A stretch of 64,000 bases of DNA from Cyathus striatus (Eukaryota; Basidiomycota; Agaricomycetes; Agaricales; Nidulariaceae), in the NCBI GenBank assembly GCA_025738555.1, contig JAOVFP010000012.1, positions 434,001-498,000 of the forward strand, read 5' to 3'. The notes beneath the pieces are model-generated. The model ran no database searches, was not told the origin of the DNA, and worked only from the letters and a program-made list of their open reading frames with translations. The translations under genes were made by a program, and so were the position numbers. Positions within the stretch are counted from its first letter, which is position 1; the number at the start of each line of letters is the position of its first letter. Of this stretch, positions 34,954 to 47,399 are shown in pieces.

Positions 34954-37032
34954 ATGCATCCCTCTACCGTTGTCCTCTACCTCTTTGCCTTTCTTACCGT
35001 CGTCAACGCCTATGCTATCCCCATCAAACGGATCAAAATCCAATCCACCGAAATCTCTGCTCTCCACAGGAGACATGCCAAGTTTTTCAAGAGAGACCCA
35101 CAGCCGTCGCCTTCCGTTCAAGTTGTGACACAATATCTAACAATGACCATGACCTCTGTTCCTTCCTCCACTGCATCTGTGCAGTCTACATCATCCTCCG
35201 CTGCTCCTACCTCATCTGCCTCTGCTGCCTCTTCGCCTATTTCTTCATCCGCCTCCGCCTCCGCCGCTTCACCCTCGTCCACATCGGCTTCCTCCTCCGC
35301 CACCTCCACCGTTTCCAATTCATTGCCTTCTCCTCCGGCGGACGGGTCCAAGAAATATGTCGTCGCCCACCACATGGTCGGTAATACCTTCCCATACACA
35401 CTCCAAGACTGGAAGGATGACATCACCCTTGCCCATGCCTCCGGTATTGATGGCTTCGCCTTGAATTCCGGCACCGACGACTGGCAACCCGCTCGCGTTG
35501 CTGACGCGTGAGTTGCTTTCACACCAGAGCTGTACCAAAGCTAACGATGTTTTCCAGATATGAGGCAGCAAAAGAATCCGGATTAGATTTCAAACTCTTC
35601 ATCTCTCTCGACATGACGTACGTACTTACCTCCCCTTTCTTCTTCCACCTCTAACTTCTCCTCAGTGTGTTCCCCTGCGGATCCCCGGACAATGCACAGA
35701 CCATTCGCAGCTTCATCACGCCCTACCTTGACCACCCCAACCAGCTCAAATACGACAGTCGCGCCTTCGTGTCCACCTTTTCCGGCGAGACCTGTACATT
35801 TGGACAAGACAGCGTTCCCGACGGATGGAAGAACCAGTTCGTAAACAGCGGAGATCTTCAGGGCAAGATTATGTTTGTCCCCTCATTCTTCGTTGATCCC
35901 ACCAAATTTGGCGATTTCGCGGATGTTATGGATGGGGATTTCAACGTATGTACTTCTATTACTTGGTGTAAATCTGGCTTATGCGGTTGCAGTGGAACTC
36001 AGGCTGGCCTATTGAACTTACAACTTCATTCGCTCAAAACCTACTCAGCAGTAACACTAACAACAATGTCGACACCTCTGGACTTCGAGTCGCCGCTGTG
36101 GATACTGCTTCCTCTGGCCTCGATGCCCTCCGCACCAGCCTCGGACAGCTCCAAAGCGCGTTCAGCAAGCTCATTGGAAGCACCGATAGCGATGAGCAGC
36201 ACTTGAACAGTCTCAAGTCGCTCCCCGGTGGGTTAACCAGGCGCGATGGTTCATCCCAGCGCGTGTACATGGCTGCTGTGTCGCCCTGGTTCTTCACTCA
36301 CTATGGACAGGATTCATTTAACAAGAACGTCAGTACCCCATTCTACGTTCACTTTCATTTGCATTGATAATTGCGATAGTTCATCTACGTCTCCGACCAA
36401 CACCTCTACGCCAAGCGCTGGGAATCCCTCATCGCCAACCGGGACCAATTCGACATTGTCCAAGTTCTCACCTGGAACGACTATGGCGAGTCGCACTACG
36501 TTGGTCCCATCAAGGGCGCGCAGCCGAACAGCCAGTCGTGGACAGATGGGATGGACCATACTGGTTGGCTTAACATGACCGCCTACTACGCCAATGCGTT
36601 CAAGACTGGCAGCTTCCCCGACATTGAGAAGGATCAGATTTATATGTGGTCGAGGCCTCACCCTTCGCAGGCTACTGCGCAGGATCCGGTTGGGCAACCT
36701 GCTAACTTTGAACTGGTTAGTTTCTTGTTATTTCATTCACAGAATCTAGTCTAATGTAATATAATTAGACGGAAGACACAGTCTGGGCAGTCGTAATGAC
36801 CACTGCACCATCCACCGTTGTCCTTTCCACCTCTGATACCAACACGCAAAGCTTCAACGTCCAAGCTGGCGTTACAAAGCTCTCGATACCTATCTCTGCT
36901 GGCGGGACTATGCAGGGCACGATTCAGCGCGGCGGCAAGACCGTCGTGCAGTTAAAGCCCGATAACTTTACTTTTCAGGGTAGTCCCCAGACGTATAACT
37001 TTAATGCGTTTGTGGCAAGCGCGAGCGCATAG
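34954..37032 (+). CDS. GH71 alpha-1,3-glucanase (mutanase)
   Basis: A secreted enzyme of glycoside hydrolase family 71, which cleaves alpha-1,3-glucan in fungal walls. A signal peptide (MHPSTVVLYLFAFLTVVNAY) and a KR-type propeptide site (FFKRD) precede a linker of about 60 Ser/Ala/Thr residues. The catalytic domain starts KKYVVAHHMVGNTFPYTLQD and continues DIDGFALNS-like GIDGFALNSGTDDWQPARVA, FKLFISLDMT, HYGQDSFNKN, LWTW-type IVQVLTWNDYGESHYVGPIK and MDHTGWLNMTAYYANAF. The C-terminus holds a beta-rich module (TTAPSTVVLSTSDTNTQSFN). About six introns. Roles in wall remodelling, autolysis or mycoparasitism are possible. The sequence alone does not decide. Confidence 0.93.
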
Positions 37033-37325
37033 TAGATGATCCCTTTTCACGACTCTTTCATGATCCACATTTCCGGCTGCTTGTCAGCTTTTGTAGACGC
37101 ATCCTGGAGATGCACAGTGTACTAGTATTGTATTTTTTAGCAGACGCCTACAGATTCAACACTAAAATTGTAGCAGTAGTAACGCCTTGATAGTCTTCTT
37201 TGTTATACCAGTGTGGCTCCTATTGGAGCTCTTTCGTTCACTTTGACGTTCATGCACGAGAATAGAATCAATAACATCACTATGTTATGATGTGTACAGG
37301 TATATAGAAAGACGCGTCCAGGAAC

Positions 37326-38615
37326 TCAAAAGATTAATATAAACTCTCCTATCCGTTCCTTTGCATTCTGCGCAATACATTCAGCAATCCAAGTGATATT
37401 GCGAATTTCTTGTTCCTTCAACTTGAAATAGCTATAAAACACGCCATGCTGGAACTGCTGCAGGAAAGACATCTTGTTCAGGTCGACTTCCCTCCCGAAG
37501 AACTGGTCTTCGAGCTGTGAGGCTGCGCTGTGGACGTCGACATTGGTGGTGATTGCAGTGGAAGGATCGAAGAACGTGCGGTACTCTGCAACATTCTCAC
37601 ACGCCTGGCGGACTTGATCCATTTCATCTGCTCGGGCGAGTTGGTTGTTGCCCTCGGGATAAAGGCGGCCGATGGTAGGGAACAGCTTTGCGCGCTGTTC
37701 CTTGGATAACTCAGTACCGAAAGAGTTTATGGTGATATTTACTGTCCTCCGATCCGCTTCGAACGAGAGGATCCCGTGCATCACATCCGTGGTGGGCGAG
37801 CCGAGGGTGGTGCAGTAGTTGTAAAAGTCCTCGAGGTAGGCTTTGTAGACCGTGTTACGGATTATTTCGATGTTGAGGTCGTCTAGATCGGTGGCGGAGA
37901 GGCAGTTGCGAAAGTAGGGGGCTGGATACGTAATTAGTGTAAATTTGGGCTGGGGAAAGAGAGATGTGAGGAAACCGTACCGAGGGGGGTTTCGACAAGC
38001 ACGCTTTGATACAGTTCTTCGACGTTTGTTGCGACGCAGAGTGCGGGCATCGTGTCGAATATTCCGAGTGGATGGCACCGCTCCAGCAATTCGTGTGTGT
38101 CGCGCTCGTGTAATGTTCCGGTAATTAGAAGTATGATGTTGTCTATCATGTATGAGTATCTAGTGTATGGTAAGTACTTGTTGATTTGTATTATGCGATG
38201 TGAGAGTGTACGTGATGTAGTCAAGGAACGTGCTGAGTGGTTCAACTGCATTGCTACGGATGTAGTTGAATTGGTCTACAAGAATCTGCGTTGCCTTGTC
38301 GGAAATTGTTGAGGTCGATATAGGGAGTGGTTCATTTGCAAGGAAGCTGCCGTAGTCAGTTGCGGACAACTGTGTCCTCAGATCTGAATCCTTGTTATAC
38401 AATATGCGACGGTATAGTAGAAACGTGACGCGCACCTTCCAAAGTGTCGCACTGGATCAAGTTGTTATATTGGGATTTGACAAGAAGGGCAGACTTGTAG
38501 CCGCGCACGATGCCCTCGAGAAAGCCAGTATCAACCTGTAGGGTACTGTGTAAGTTGAGCGCAGTGAGAGGAGAAGACAAGGAGCAGGACTTGCATTGAA
38601 GAATAGGGCTTCCAT
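37326..38615 (-). CDS. VMA6: V-ATPase V0 subunit d
   Basis: Subunit d sits on top of the V0 rotor and couples it to the central stalk. Exon 1 is only 21 nt (MEALFFN, 38615-38595), followed by an intron with a GC-AG boundary (GCAAGT donor at 38594-38589, acceptor CTACAG, 59 nt). Using it restores [21 protein letters not shown], the family N-terminus. Later blocks are [60 protein letters not shown] and the end [20 protein letters not shown], then F, a near-universal C-terminus. Six exons or so. It converges with the GH71 gene and is divergent from the MFS gene. Confidence 0.95.
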
Positions 38616-39111
38616 GGCCAGTTGTAAAGTACACTTGCACACCAGCCAATTGCAGCTCAGATCACTGCTCTCAATTATTTCTCACGCCCTGCTACTCGGT
38701 CATGTGCTCACTCCTGCATCAAACATCTTCTCAGACTCGAGTCTCAACTTCTACTTTTATCTTCGACGGCCTCGCTCTAATCAACACCGGCTACTTTTAT
38801 CTCAGGGAAGTGAGCCCACCTGCACTTGGAATAGCGAATATCTCTGCTACAGCATGGACCCTTACTCAAACCCATTTGTGCTCTCGTTATCGTCTCTATT
38901 TTTTCGCCCTCGTGTACTTTCAAGCACCTTTCACGGCAAGAAATAGACGCACATCACTACTCACGGGCTTTATATACCTATGGCGCAATCCTAGTCTGTT
39001 CTGGCGACACATTGGTACATAGCTATGAATATTACTTAAAATCGGAACTACAGAATCTGCGCTAGTTGCTTCTGGCTTCTCGTCGCGCTTATCTCGAACG
39101 CCACCTATAAG
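38616..39111. promoter_or_regulatory. Divergent promoter, VMA6 and MFS permease
   Basis: 496 bp between divergent starts. A TATA-like GGCTTTATATACC at 38966-38978 lies about 135 bp upstream of the MFS start codon ATG 39112 and is the best core promoter candidate in the window. The segment is otherwise without supported coding. Open frames of about 110 codons on the plus strand lack family features. Confidence 0.45.
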
Positions 39112-41471
39112 ATGACGACAGACAAAGCTCTCTCCGAGAAGAGCGTTGATGATGATGCCGTGGATAACTTTAACACCCCGGAGGACAAGAGACTTGTTCG
39201 CAAAATCGATTTTCGGTTGGTTCAACGATTCTTGTATATGTTGCTTGCAAGATAATCATGCAATGTTATCAAGCCTTATTCCCATTCTAACATTTCTGTA
39301 TTTGCTGAGTTTCCTCGATCGGTTAGTTTCATTGTTACTGTATCACTCTCAGTCTGACTGGCTTCTGCACCGCGTAGCACAAATATTGGAAACGCAAAGT
39401 ATGTATTGTTTGCTACGGGATTAGCTAGCTTTAAATTGATTTGGAATCAGGATTATCGGTCTTACCACAGTAATTATATAATGATCATGATGATGAGACG
39501 AAGTTTATCTAACTTAACCTTTTTGTAAGGATCTTCACGTTTCTTCACCAGAGTACAACACTGCCCTGGCATTATACTTCGTCGCTTACGTTACTTTTGA
39601 GGTCCCAGCAAACGTACGTGATATATCTATCCTTTCTGGAACCCATTTCGTGACTTACCATTCCGTTTCTCGGGTTCAGATTGTGTGCGTTGATAATTAT
39701 CTACGAGAGCTAAGCTGACGGATGCGTGCTACAGCTTGAAACGTTTCGATCCTCAAAAGTGGTTGCCAACCCTCACTCTGCTGTGGGGCATTGTCAGCAT
39801 ATGTCAAGGTCTCGTTACCAACAAGGCTGGATTGTTTGGTATCCGAATCTGTGCGTAGTGCTTGTCATGATCAACTCAATGCTAAAGCTGCAATAGTACT
39901 CGGAGCAACGGAAGCTGGATTGTTTCCCGGAGTAATATATGTATTTTCCGTTTATTACCGCAGGCGCGAACGCAGTTGGAGGGTAGCCATCTTCTTTGGA
40001 GGTGCGGCTTTGGCAGGGGCATTTGGAGGTACGATGCACATCATGCTACTTTCCTCTCGCTCTCGTAGCTGACACACCTGACACTTTCACTTAGGCATTC
40101 TAGCATTTGCTATCGGAAAAATGGATGGCATCGGGGGCAGGAGAGGATGGGAATGGTGAGCAACCCGGTACTCTGTTGGTAGTCTAATACATTAAATGCG
40201 GAACAGGATATTTATTTTAGAAGGCATTCTTACCGTTGTGGTCTCTCTCCTTGCATACTTCGTTGTCCCAACGTGGTCACATCAGGCCAAATTCGTACGA
40301 TCCGTTTGTATTTGACTACGCTGATTGACTAATGCATAATGAGACAGTTGACGGAACCAGAGAAGAAGAGGCTGTTGGCTAGACTCGATGCCGACTCTGA
40401 TGCAGCTGTCATTGAACGCTTCGAATGGTACTATGTAAAACAAGCTTTAACTGACCACTTGGTTTGGGCGTACGCATTCCTCTTCCACGGGTTTGCATTC
40501 GTACTGTATTCCTTCAGTCTATTCCTGGTATGCGTTTCGCCTGTCCGATAAAGCTTCAACATTCCTTATGAGACTGCAACTAGCCTACCATCATTGCAGG
40601 ACTCGGATTCCAGAGTTGGGAAGCGCAGTTGTATGGGTCTTTCTTATTTCAGCAGTGCCAGTCGGAAATCTTAACTATCACTCTAGGATGACGGTCCCTC
40701 CCAATATCCTCGCAAGCTTGTCCATCTGGAGTACTGTGTGGTTATCATCCCGCTATGATCGTAGGGCTCCATTCATTATCGGGGCAGCATTGGTAGCCAT
40801 CCTAGGTACGTCATTCATGAAGCTCTGATTACAGTGCAACGATAGAACTTCGTCGCGATACTAGGCTACATCATAGTTCTCTCCACAAAAACAGGTAAGC
40901 ATGATTTCTTTAAATGACATTTCTCAAACCGGTGACGCTCGATCTATTAGCTGGTGCCCAATACGTAGGTGTCCACTTCGCTGCCGCTGGAATCTATACA
41001 GGGAATGCGTTGCTACTCAGGTACATCCATTTTCGAGCATGCATCCGTTCCGAATCAATATTAATTTTTCCGCAGTTGGCCAGGCGAAAACGTATCCGCT
41101 CAAACTAAACGTGCGGTGGCTGTAGCCATGCAGATTACTATCGGAGATATTGGTGCCATTGCAGGGTACGTATTCGATTCAGTTTCAATACAGGGATGTC
41201 ACTGTTAATCCTCTTCTTCCACTGTAGCGTGTTGATTTACAGGCCCAATCTTTCCGCCAACCACTTCCGGACGCCACACATTATAGCCATTGGCTACTTA
41301 TTGTTTTCCATTCTCGTTGCTGCATACCTCTCCATTTGGATGAGCCGGGAAAATAGGAGGAGGGATCGCATGTTGAGTGAAGGTAGAGAAGACCATGTTC
41401 ATGTTCCGCAATCTGCGGAAGAAAAGCGAAGATTAGGGGACGGTGATCTGCACTACAGATATGTAATCTAA
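39112..41471 (+). CDS. MFS permease, Dal5/Tna1-type anion symporter
   Basis: A 12-helix major facilitator of the anion:cation symporter family (members carry allantoate, nicotinate, pantothenate and similar acids). An acidic N-terminus (TPEDKRLVRKIDF) leads to helix 1 LIPILTFLYLLSFLDR and TNIGNAK|IIGLTTDLHVSSPE; a 19-nt micro-exon carries IIGLTT. LALYFVAYVTFEVPAN, then WLPTLTLLWGIVSICQGLV, RAVLGATEAGLFPGVIYVFS with the R/G-rich loop, FFGGAALAGAFGG and GWEWIFILEGILTVVVSLLA follow in the order normal for the family. The C-terminus is SIWMSRENRRRDRMLSEGRE and charged. The substrate is not predictable. About 12 introns. ATG 39112 starts MTTDKALSEKSVDDDAV. Confidence 0.9.
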
Positions 41472-41736
41472 TGGGCTACTTTAGCTTTCATTTTAAACCA
41501 TGACATGTTAAATGAAAATACAATTCTGAACGATGCATTCGTGTATGGCTAATACTAGGAATTATAAAATTTACAAGTGATGTTTAGACATGCAGTAGAG
41601 TACCTATGAATGCGACAGTCGAAATGCAATGCCGGATAATGGTTTGTAGAGTAGTTGAGTGTAGTAAGTGCAACGTAACAGGTAGCTGAGGGTGCGTGAA
41701 ACAATAGTCTGTATTTAGGATAAATAACCAAGCTTC

Positions 41737-44700
41737 TCATATTGCTTTAATGCGTTTCGTGGGTCGTGGAGCGATATATTCGCCGTCATCATCACTGTAG
41801 TTCTCGGAGGGTTCCACTGGTCGAGGAAGATATAGGGCATTCTGCTTATCTATCTTTCGGAGATTCCGCAGGTTGGTAGTTAGGGTCCTCAGGAAGCCGG
41901 TCTAAAGGGATGTTAATACTGCAATCAAGTGCCAGAAGCACTGGGCAAACCTTCTGAACTTTGAGCTTCATACCCGGTTCCAAGCCCTTCTCCGCCTCCT
42001 TCTTCCGTTGCTTAAACTATTAAAATTAATGATCGATAGTTAACAAACGGTAAACATGCAAGAATAAATTCTACCTTCCGATCCTCTTGACGAAGCAGTT
42101 CGCTCAATTGCTTTATCCATACGTGAAGATTATGTGCCTTCCTTTCAGCTTCCGACACAGCAGAGTTGATGAATTGTTTAGACGATGATTCATCATCGGA
42201 ACTTGAAACTGCATACGAATGAATGGCAACTGCAGCTGATCGGCGAGGTCGTTTCCTTCCGAAAGAGCGTTTGGGAGGGGTTGACAAAGCCGTAGAAGAA
42301 ATAGAGCCCTCGCGTTTGATTTCGGCATGCCTGACAGCGCTCATAGCAGCGTCCTCAGGATGAATATAATCATGTTCGTCATAATAGAACTCGGCTCCAT
42401 CCTCAATTTCGCTGATAAGATAGTATGGCTAGCAGTGGCGTAAGAATTGATACGACACACGAGGAAAAAAACGTACCGGTGTTCTTCCTAAGCGAGCCAG
42501 GATCTGGAAATGTTTGAAGGTGACTGGAACATGATTTTGGTTTATGGAAATACTGCAAGGTGATCCATTAGAGCTAGCCAAATAGTTATGTAAAATCTAT
42601 GTGCGCAGTTAGCGCAATGTGAAATCCGCCAGAACAATAAAAACTTCACAGTATAGTTTTCGTTTATAATTGCATGCGTCATAAAAACAGCCACAACGCT
42701 ACTTTTTGAACCAAACTGATTTCTAGCCCAGCGCCCAACGTGCATAGCTTCTGCAAAATATATTAAGAATGAAGTTTCTCTTTCAATAATATTACTTACC
42801 ATGCGGGTAATGTATCTTTCCGCTAAAATCCATCGCCTGATAATAGTATGACCGCCGTCGGGAACGAATAGGAGATACTTCATCATGTCGTATCATTGTA
42901 GTAAGTGTTTCCTGGGTAATATGCCCCTATGAAACATTAAGGATATAGCTACCGTTAATCCTAATGGTACTTACCAGATCTAAATTATCAGCTTCAATTT
43001 GCTTCTCGGAGGGCGTTTCATCGGTGTTTATATCTTCTATAATTTCCGTAGGTGTTTCATTGTCACTGTCCTCTTCCCTATCTGGGAGGAGACTTTCTCT
43101 GGTATGAACCTCCCCTACACCATATGTTACAAAATCGAGGGAAAGTTTTGTAGAATATCGTCGAGATGCATCCTCCTCCCAGGATGGTACATCTTCTAGT
43201 TTAATTTGATAGTCTTGTACCACTGACCGCATGACCTTGTTATTGACAAAAGGAAACGTTTCATAAATTCTCTTCATCAATTTACCCTAGGGCTGCGTTA
43301 AATTGAAAAAGAAACGCCAATTCAAAATACACACCTTGCAACCGATCTCTATACATTTTAATGTAACTTGTTCCATCAAGTCCAAAACCTCAACATTCTC
43401 CATGCCCGGTGATCCGTTCACCTTCACACCCACTGCAGCGGATGCGTATTGTAGGAGGACATTATATCGCTCAACGAATGGATTGATAAGAACATTATAT
43501 AAATCTTTCTTCGTTACAGGGCCTACTCCCAAAGCATCAACTTTTGCTTGCACATACTCGGGTGTCTGGTCAAGATTCTCCGCCGCGACAAATATAACAA
43601 TGAGTATTACAAGACGAGCGGCTGGATCGGTAGAAGGGAAATCTCTGAATAGAAACCGAAGGGTATCTCCTATACCCACATTGCAAAGCGATCGTGTGGT
43701 CAAGAAAGTCTAAATGATACATGTAGGCATTCAATTTAACACAAAATGATTAGTTCATACCTTCAGCAAGTCTTCGACCAAGTTTCTATGACGAAAGCAT
43801 AAACATAAACATCTATGGTTAGAAACGTGAACACGAACGAGAGTTCGAATCGCAGATGTTCGGACTTTGCCAGCTGCTTGAGCGCATTATAACCAACATC
43901 ATTAAGTTTTGCTTCCATGCAGACCTCTGCTGCCACTGTCCGAGTGACAAACATGCTATCCGACACGTCAGAAGTAGCAATTACGGCCCAAGTTGTAACA
44001 TACTTTTCATCCAGGGTAGATAAAACTCTGACATTACGCGCGATATCATCCGCACGGATTTCACTCGATGGCTGCGGCCTTTCAAACATCTTCCGGAACA
44101 CGAAGTCACGATACTACATTATTAGAAAACGAGTGCGTCATTTGTTAATGGTGATTTTCTGAATGAAGATGGGAATCTAAAAATACCTTGCCATCCATTC
44201 TAAAACCGTTCGCCTTTGCGTAAGGTAGCAAACGCGGTTCTATGGCTAGAACCAAGGGAAATTGAACCATAACAGGATCCTATGAGGTATGAATGTTGAG
44301 ATAACCTATACATCGAAACGTATAAATTGCGAACCTTCATCGAGAATGGAGTGAACTTAAACGCAATAATATGAGTCTACTGGGACGTTTCGTGAGAGCA
44401 AGTGAACGTGCCTTGTACTTTTCCAGAATTTCCTTGATATCTTCCCAAGTGATCGTCTTAACGGTAGGTGGGAACCGACTTTCCTTCAAAAAGGCCATGA
44501 ACACCGCACCATCGTCCTCTCCCTGGATGAATTAGACAAGTCTCATCCAGAAAATTAAAAGATTCACCTTGCCATGAGGTATTTCTCCGTACATTCCCTC
44601 GGCTAATCTCATGAAATACGTAAATGCACGAAATGTCATTTTCCTAACCCATGGAGTTTTGATGAAGTGGGCTTGGGTGTGAAAATAGTGGTGAATTGCA

Positions 44701-45099
44701 ATCTGAATCAGATATCGAGAGAGGTGGGCGCCACTAGCAAGAAGAATCTAGAGAGCCGAAGAAGCCGAGTATTGTGAGAACCCGTTGTCTCGGAGGACGG
44801 GCAGAGCATATGTAAAACGGCCACATACATCAAGCACACGCTCTGTAACAATTGCCCCCCGACCGAGAGCGTAGTACATAGCCTCCATCTCCCCATAGCG
44901 ACTAAGGAAGTAGTTTGAACGAATGTATGCGTCCTGGGAGAAGTGCCACAGACGACGACAGGAATGCGCCAAAGGGCCAGGGTCGTTGAGCTCGTAGAAG
45001 ATAAGCTGTATAAGCTCGTCTGGTCATTGAGGAGAGCAATGAGAATGTGGGGGTGCGGGGAGAGGTAAGGGAAAGCTTCTCACCACAGAGGGCGTTCAT
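41737..45099 (-). CDS. Large conserved-type protein with F-box-like start
   Basis: A gene of about 20 short exons giving more than 800 residues. Exon 1 (ATG 45099, MNALC) joins DELIQLIFYELNDPGPLAHS, then CRRLWHFSQDAYIRSNYFLS, an F-box-like N-terminus. The middle is helical and repetitive in feel (SRYGEMEAMYYALGRGAIVT, LLPYAKANGFRMDGKYRDFV, PTVKTITWEDIKEILEKYKT). The join DNLDL|GHITQETLTTMIRHDEVS at about 42970 keeps one frame through to YPHEAMHVGRWARNQFGSKS and EIEDGAEFYYDEHDYIHPED. A basic Ser-rich segment and coiled coil (KQRKKEAEKGLEPGMKLKVQ) precede the acidic and basic end PRPTKRIKAI. I recognise the type as Agaricomycete hypothetical but no function. A ubiquitin-ligase adaptor is one guess from the F-box-like start. 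Confidence 0.75.
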
Positions 45100-45406
45100 G
45101 GATGACGATGGCAGCAGGGTTGGGATGTGAGGGGGTGAGAGGACGAGGAGAGAGGAGGTCGCTGTGTGCGACGGGGAGGGGGGAGCAAAGTGTAGGATAT
45201 GGTGGCAGAAAAGCAGAAGCAGTAGTCAACAGGTACAGCAGCAATTAATAATTTATAATGGGCAAATGGCAGAAGCCAAGAAAGACGGTTCTCAGATTCA
45301 GGGGAACAGATTCGGACGGAGATGAATTATTTTAGTCAATCGAATACCATATTTAGAAATTGGTCTAAATATCGCCGTCACCTTCGGATCCTCCACAAAA
45401 TCTGCG
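45100..45406. other. Intergenic, tandem minus-strand genes
   Basis: 307 bp between NDUFAF6 (3' end) and the large F-box-like gene (5' end). On the minus strand it has a C/T-rich leader (GTCCTCTCACCCCCTCACA around 45125-45145) just before ATG 45099. Nothing else is seen. Confidence 0.45.
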
Positions 45407-46657
45407 TCAAAACTTTCTTTTGTAATAGTCCCTCCATATCAGCCATGCTAACTTCCAATCTCTCAGCTGCAGTTTGGGCTCAAAGGCGTTAAAATTAATC
45501 TTCTCCAGTCTCCCAAGATAGTTTGTGACGGGGATCTGTTTCGTGTCAAACAGAGCACCGAATATTAAGCGCAATCGTCCGTTGTAACAACGCAGAGGAA
45601 CGTACCCCAGAAAGAAATACAGGCATCGCCATCGAAGGCACCGTTCCCCCCATACCCTCCTCCTTGAACATTTCGCGAGCCGTGATCATGTGATCATTCG
45701 CAATCGTAGCGAACTCAAACACTGCATCCTCGATGCCTTGAGCATGTGGCCCCTGACGGAAGACCTCCTCCTGGTTCACACCGTGCTTAGCGGTGATTTC
45801 AGCTGGGATGATCATCCTCCCATTCTTCGCATGAAATGGAAGTGCACGCAAGAGCGTAGTAAAAGTTTGTGCCACTCCAAGGTGTGATGCTGCGTGCGAG
45901 AGCGCTGACGAGGGTAACGATAAAAGTGAGAGCAAGAGGTAAAGGACGGTACTCGAGGTAGACTCGGCGTGGGCAGTTAATGAATCAACTGTAAGATGAG
46001 TGGGAGTATGGAGTTCTGCATCCTATACACGAGCATCACAGATAAGGGTGTCGGTCGAGCTCAGCTGAAAGAGCCAAAGCGTCGAAGAGTAAACACGTAC
46101 GCGTGCATCAACCACCCGCTTGAGGTGATAAGATGGAAGATGGAATTGCTGGCAAGCTTGGTGTAGCGCAAGGGAAATGGGATGTCTCGGTGGTCTACCC
46201 TATGCCATGGTAAACGGTTAACAAACTCAGTCAACAGTCAGCTGCACATGCACGCACATTCTGTATATCTTTGATTGTATCCCTCCAAAATTGCATCCTC
46301 ATTTTAGCTATCATCGTGTTGGACACATGATCTTGTACCGTCGCTAACTCCACCTAGAGCCCAATTCAGAAACAAACCAACGCGCCTTAAAGGAAAAAAT
46401 AGAGCACGCACGGAGAAAGCTTTAATGGCGAAATACGCATCCTGGTACTCCTTGGGGTAGAAATGTGATATCATGTAGGATTCATAATCGTGTTTTCGAA
46501 CAAGGTCTCGGCAGTAAACAGCAGGGTTGGCCAAACCAGCTGTTTCTGAGGCCGTCGAGGCTGTACGGTACCGTGGTGTGCGGGAGGATACGACTTTCGT
46601 AGAAAACCTGGTAGTAATCTGAGCGGCAGTGAAGTTGGGCTTAACCCGTAGTATCAT
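45407..46657 (-). CDS. NDUFAF6: Complex I assembly factor NDUFAF6
   Basis: A member of the squalene/phytoene synthase-like fold that acts in mitochondrial complex I assembly (early ND1 module) rather than in isoprenoid synthesis. Targeting-like N-terminus MILRVKPNFTAAQITTRFST, then NPAVYCRDLVRKHDYESYMI, YPKEYQDAYFAIKAFSVELA, DHVSNTMIAKMRMQFWRDTI and HPISLALHQACQQF. Later exons: SHAASHLGVAQTFTTLLRAL, PFHAKNGRMIIPAEITAKHG and VTNYLGRLEKINFNAFEPKL. The catalytic DxxxD pairs of true synthases are not evident, as expected. Ends WLIWRDYYKRKF. About seven exons. Confidence 0.92.
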
Positions 46658-46968
46658 AATAGAATCAAGATATCAAGAAACGCGCTGTAAGGCCTGATGT
46701 TGAGCGGGAGATGAGCAAGACTACATAAGTAGCAAGACTAAATCGAAGCACTCGGCTGACGGATGACGCCAATCATTTCTTGGCTCCGACCGAGGCCGAT
46801 CTTCGGTCCGCATACCGAAACGCTAAATATACTCTCGGTCATTAGCTATCCCCAAACTGGGTTCGAACCCCCTTCAGATTACTCTAACCCTCGGGAAATT
46901 TTGGAGGAGTAAGTTCTAACTACAGTCTCAAATATACATTCAATAACTCAATCTAAACCACCTTCATC
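46658..46968. other. Intergenic upstream of NDUFAF6
   Basis: 311 bp. Includes ACTGGGTTCGAACCCCC at about 46857-46873, resembling a tRNA T-arm, but no tRNA cloverleaf can be drawn around it. No gene supported. Confidence 0.4.
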
Positions 46969-47268
46969 ATGATTCAATCCGCCACACCAACCAAAATCTA
47001 CAAGTCTGCCGGCCCAACTCCGTGGTCATGGCTTACTACCGTCACCTGTAGCGGATGTGTTAACCAGCAGAAACTTTAGGTCCTATAATTGGGCGCGAAG
47101 CACACAAACGAATTTATCCCTGATGTATGGGTCCATCTTGTGCCACATCATTGGTCGCAACATGAAATATTTTCGGGAAAGGGTATCCACCGTTGCGAGG
47201 GCCGTCCATACACAATGATCCACTTGTACGGAGAAAAATATGATGACAATTCAGTGCCGGACGGTTGA
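46969..47268 (+). pseudogene. Short gene relic with a one-base frameshift
   Basis: ATG 46969 reads MIQSATPTKIYKSAGPTPWS, then WLTTVTC. A short GT-AG interval (GTAGCGG...CTTTAG, 32 nt, shorter than normal here) leads to PIIGREAHKRIYP and a stop. In the next frame DVWVHLVPHHWSQHEIFSGK continues to GIHRCEGRPYTMIHLYGEKY and TGA 47266-47268. The two frames join if one base is dropped in CCCTGATG near 47127. A stretch of protein-like sequence in two frames suggests a small gene recently broken, or an indel in the assembly. The family is unknown to me. Confidence 0.4.
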
Positions 47269-47399
47269 GGTCGCCAAGCACATGGTGATGGTAAATGTGA
47301 TCCTCAGTGTATTTGCTTTGGACTGGAGAATATAAGGACCAAACGAGAGCGGCACTATAACACCGGCTTGAAGCCTAAAAAAGGCGCAGGGCGCGCGTC

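Noticed and set aside
35118..35522. 134-codon acidic minus-strand frame
   Set aside because: It is antisense to the Ser/Ala linker of the GH71 gene. Its Glu/Ala bias mirrors the sense codons.
46855..46880. GGTTCGAACCC resembling a tRNA T-arm
   Set aside because: No acceptor stem, D-arm or anticodon stem can be paired on either strand around it, so it is not annotated as tRNA.
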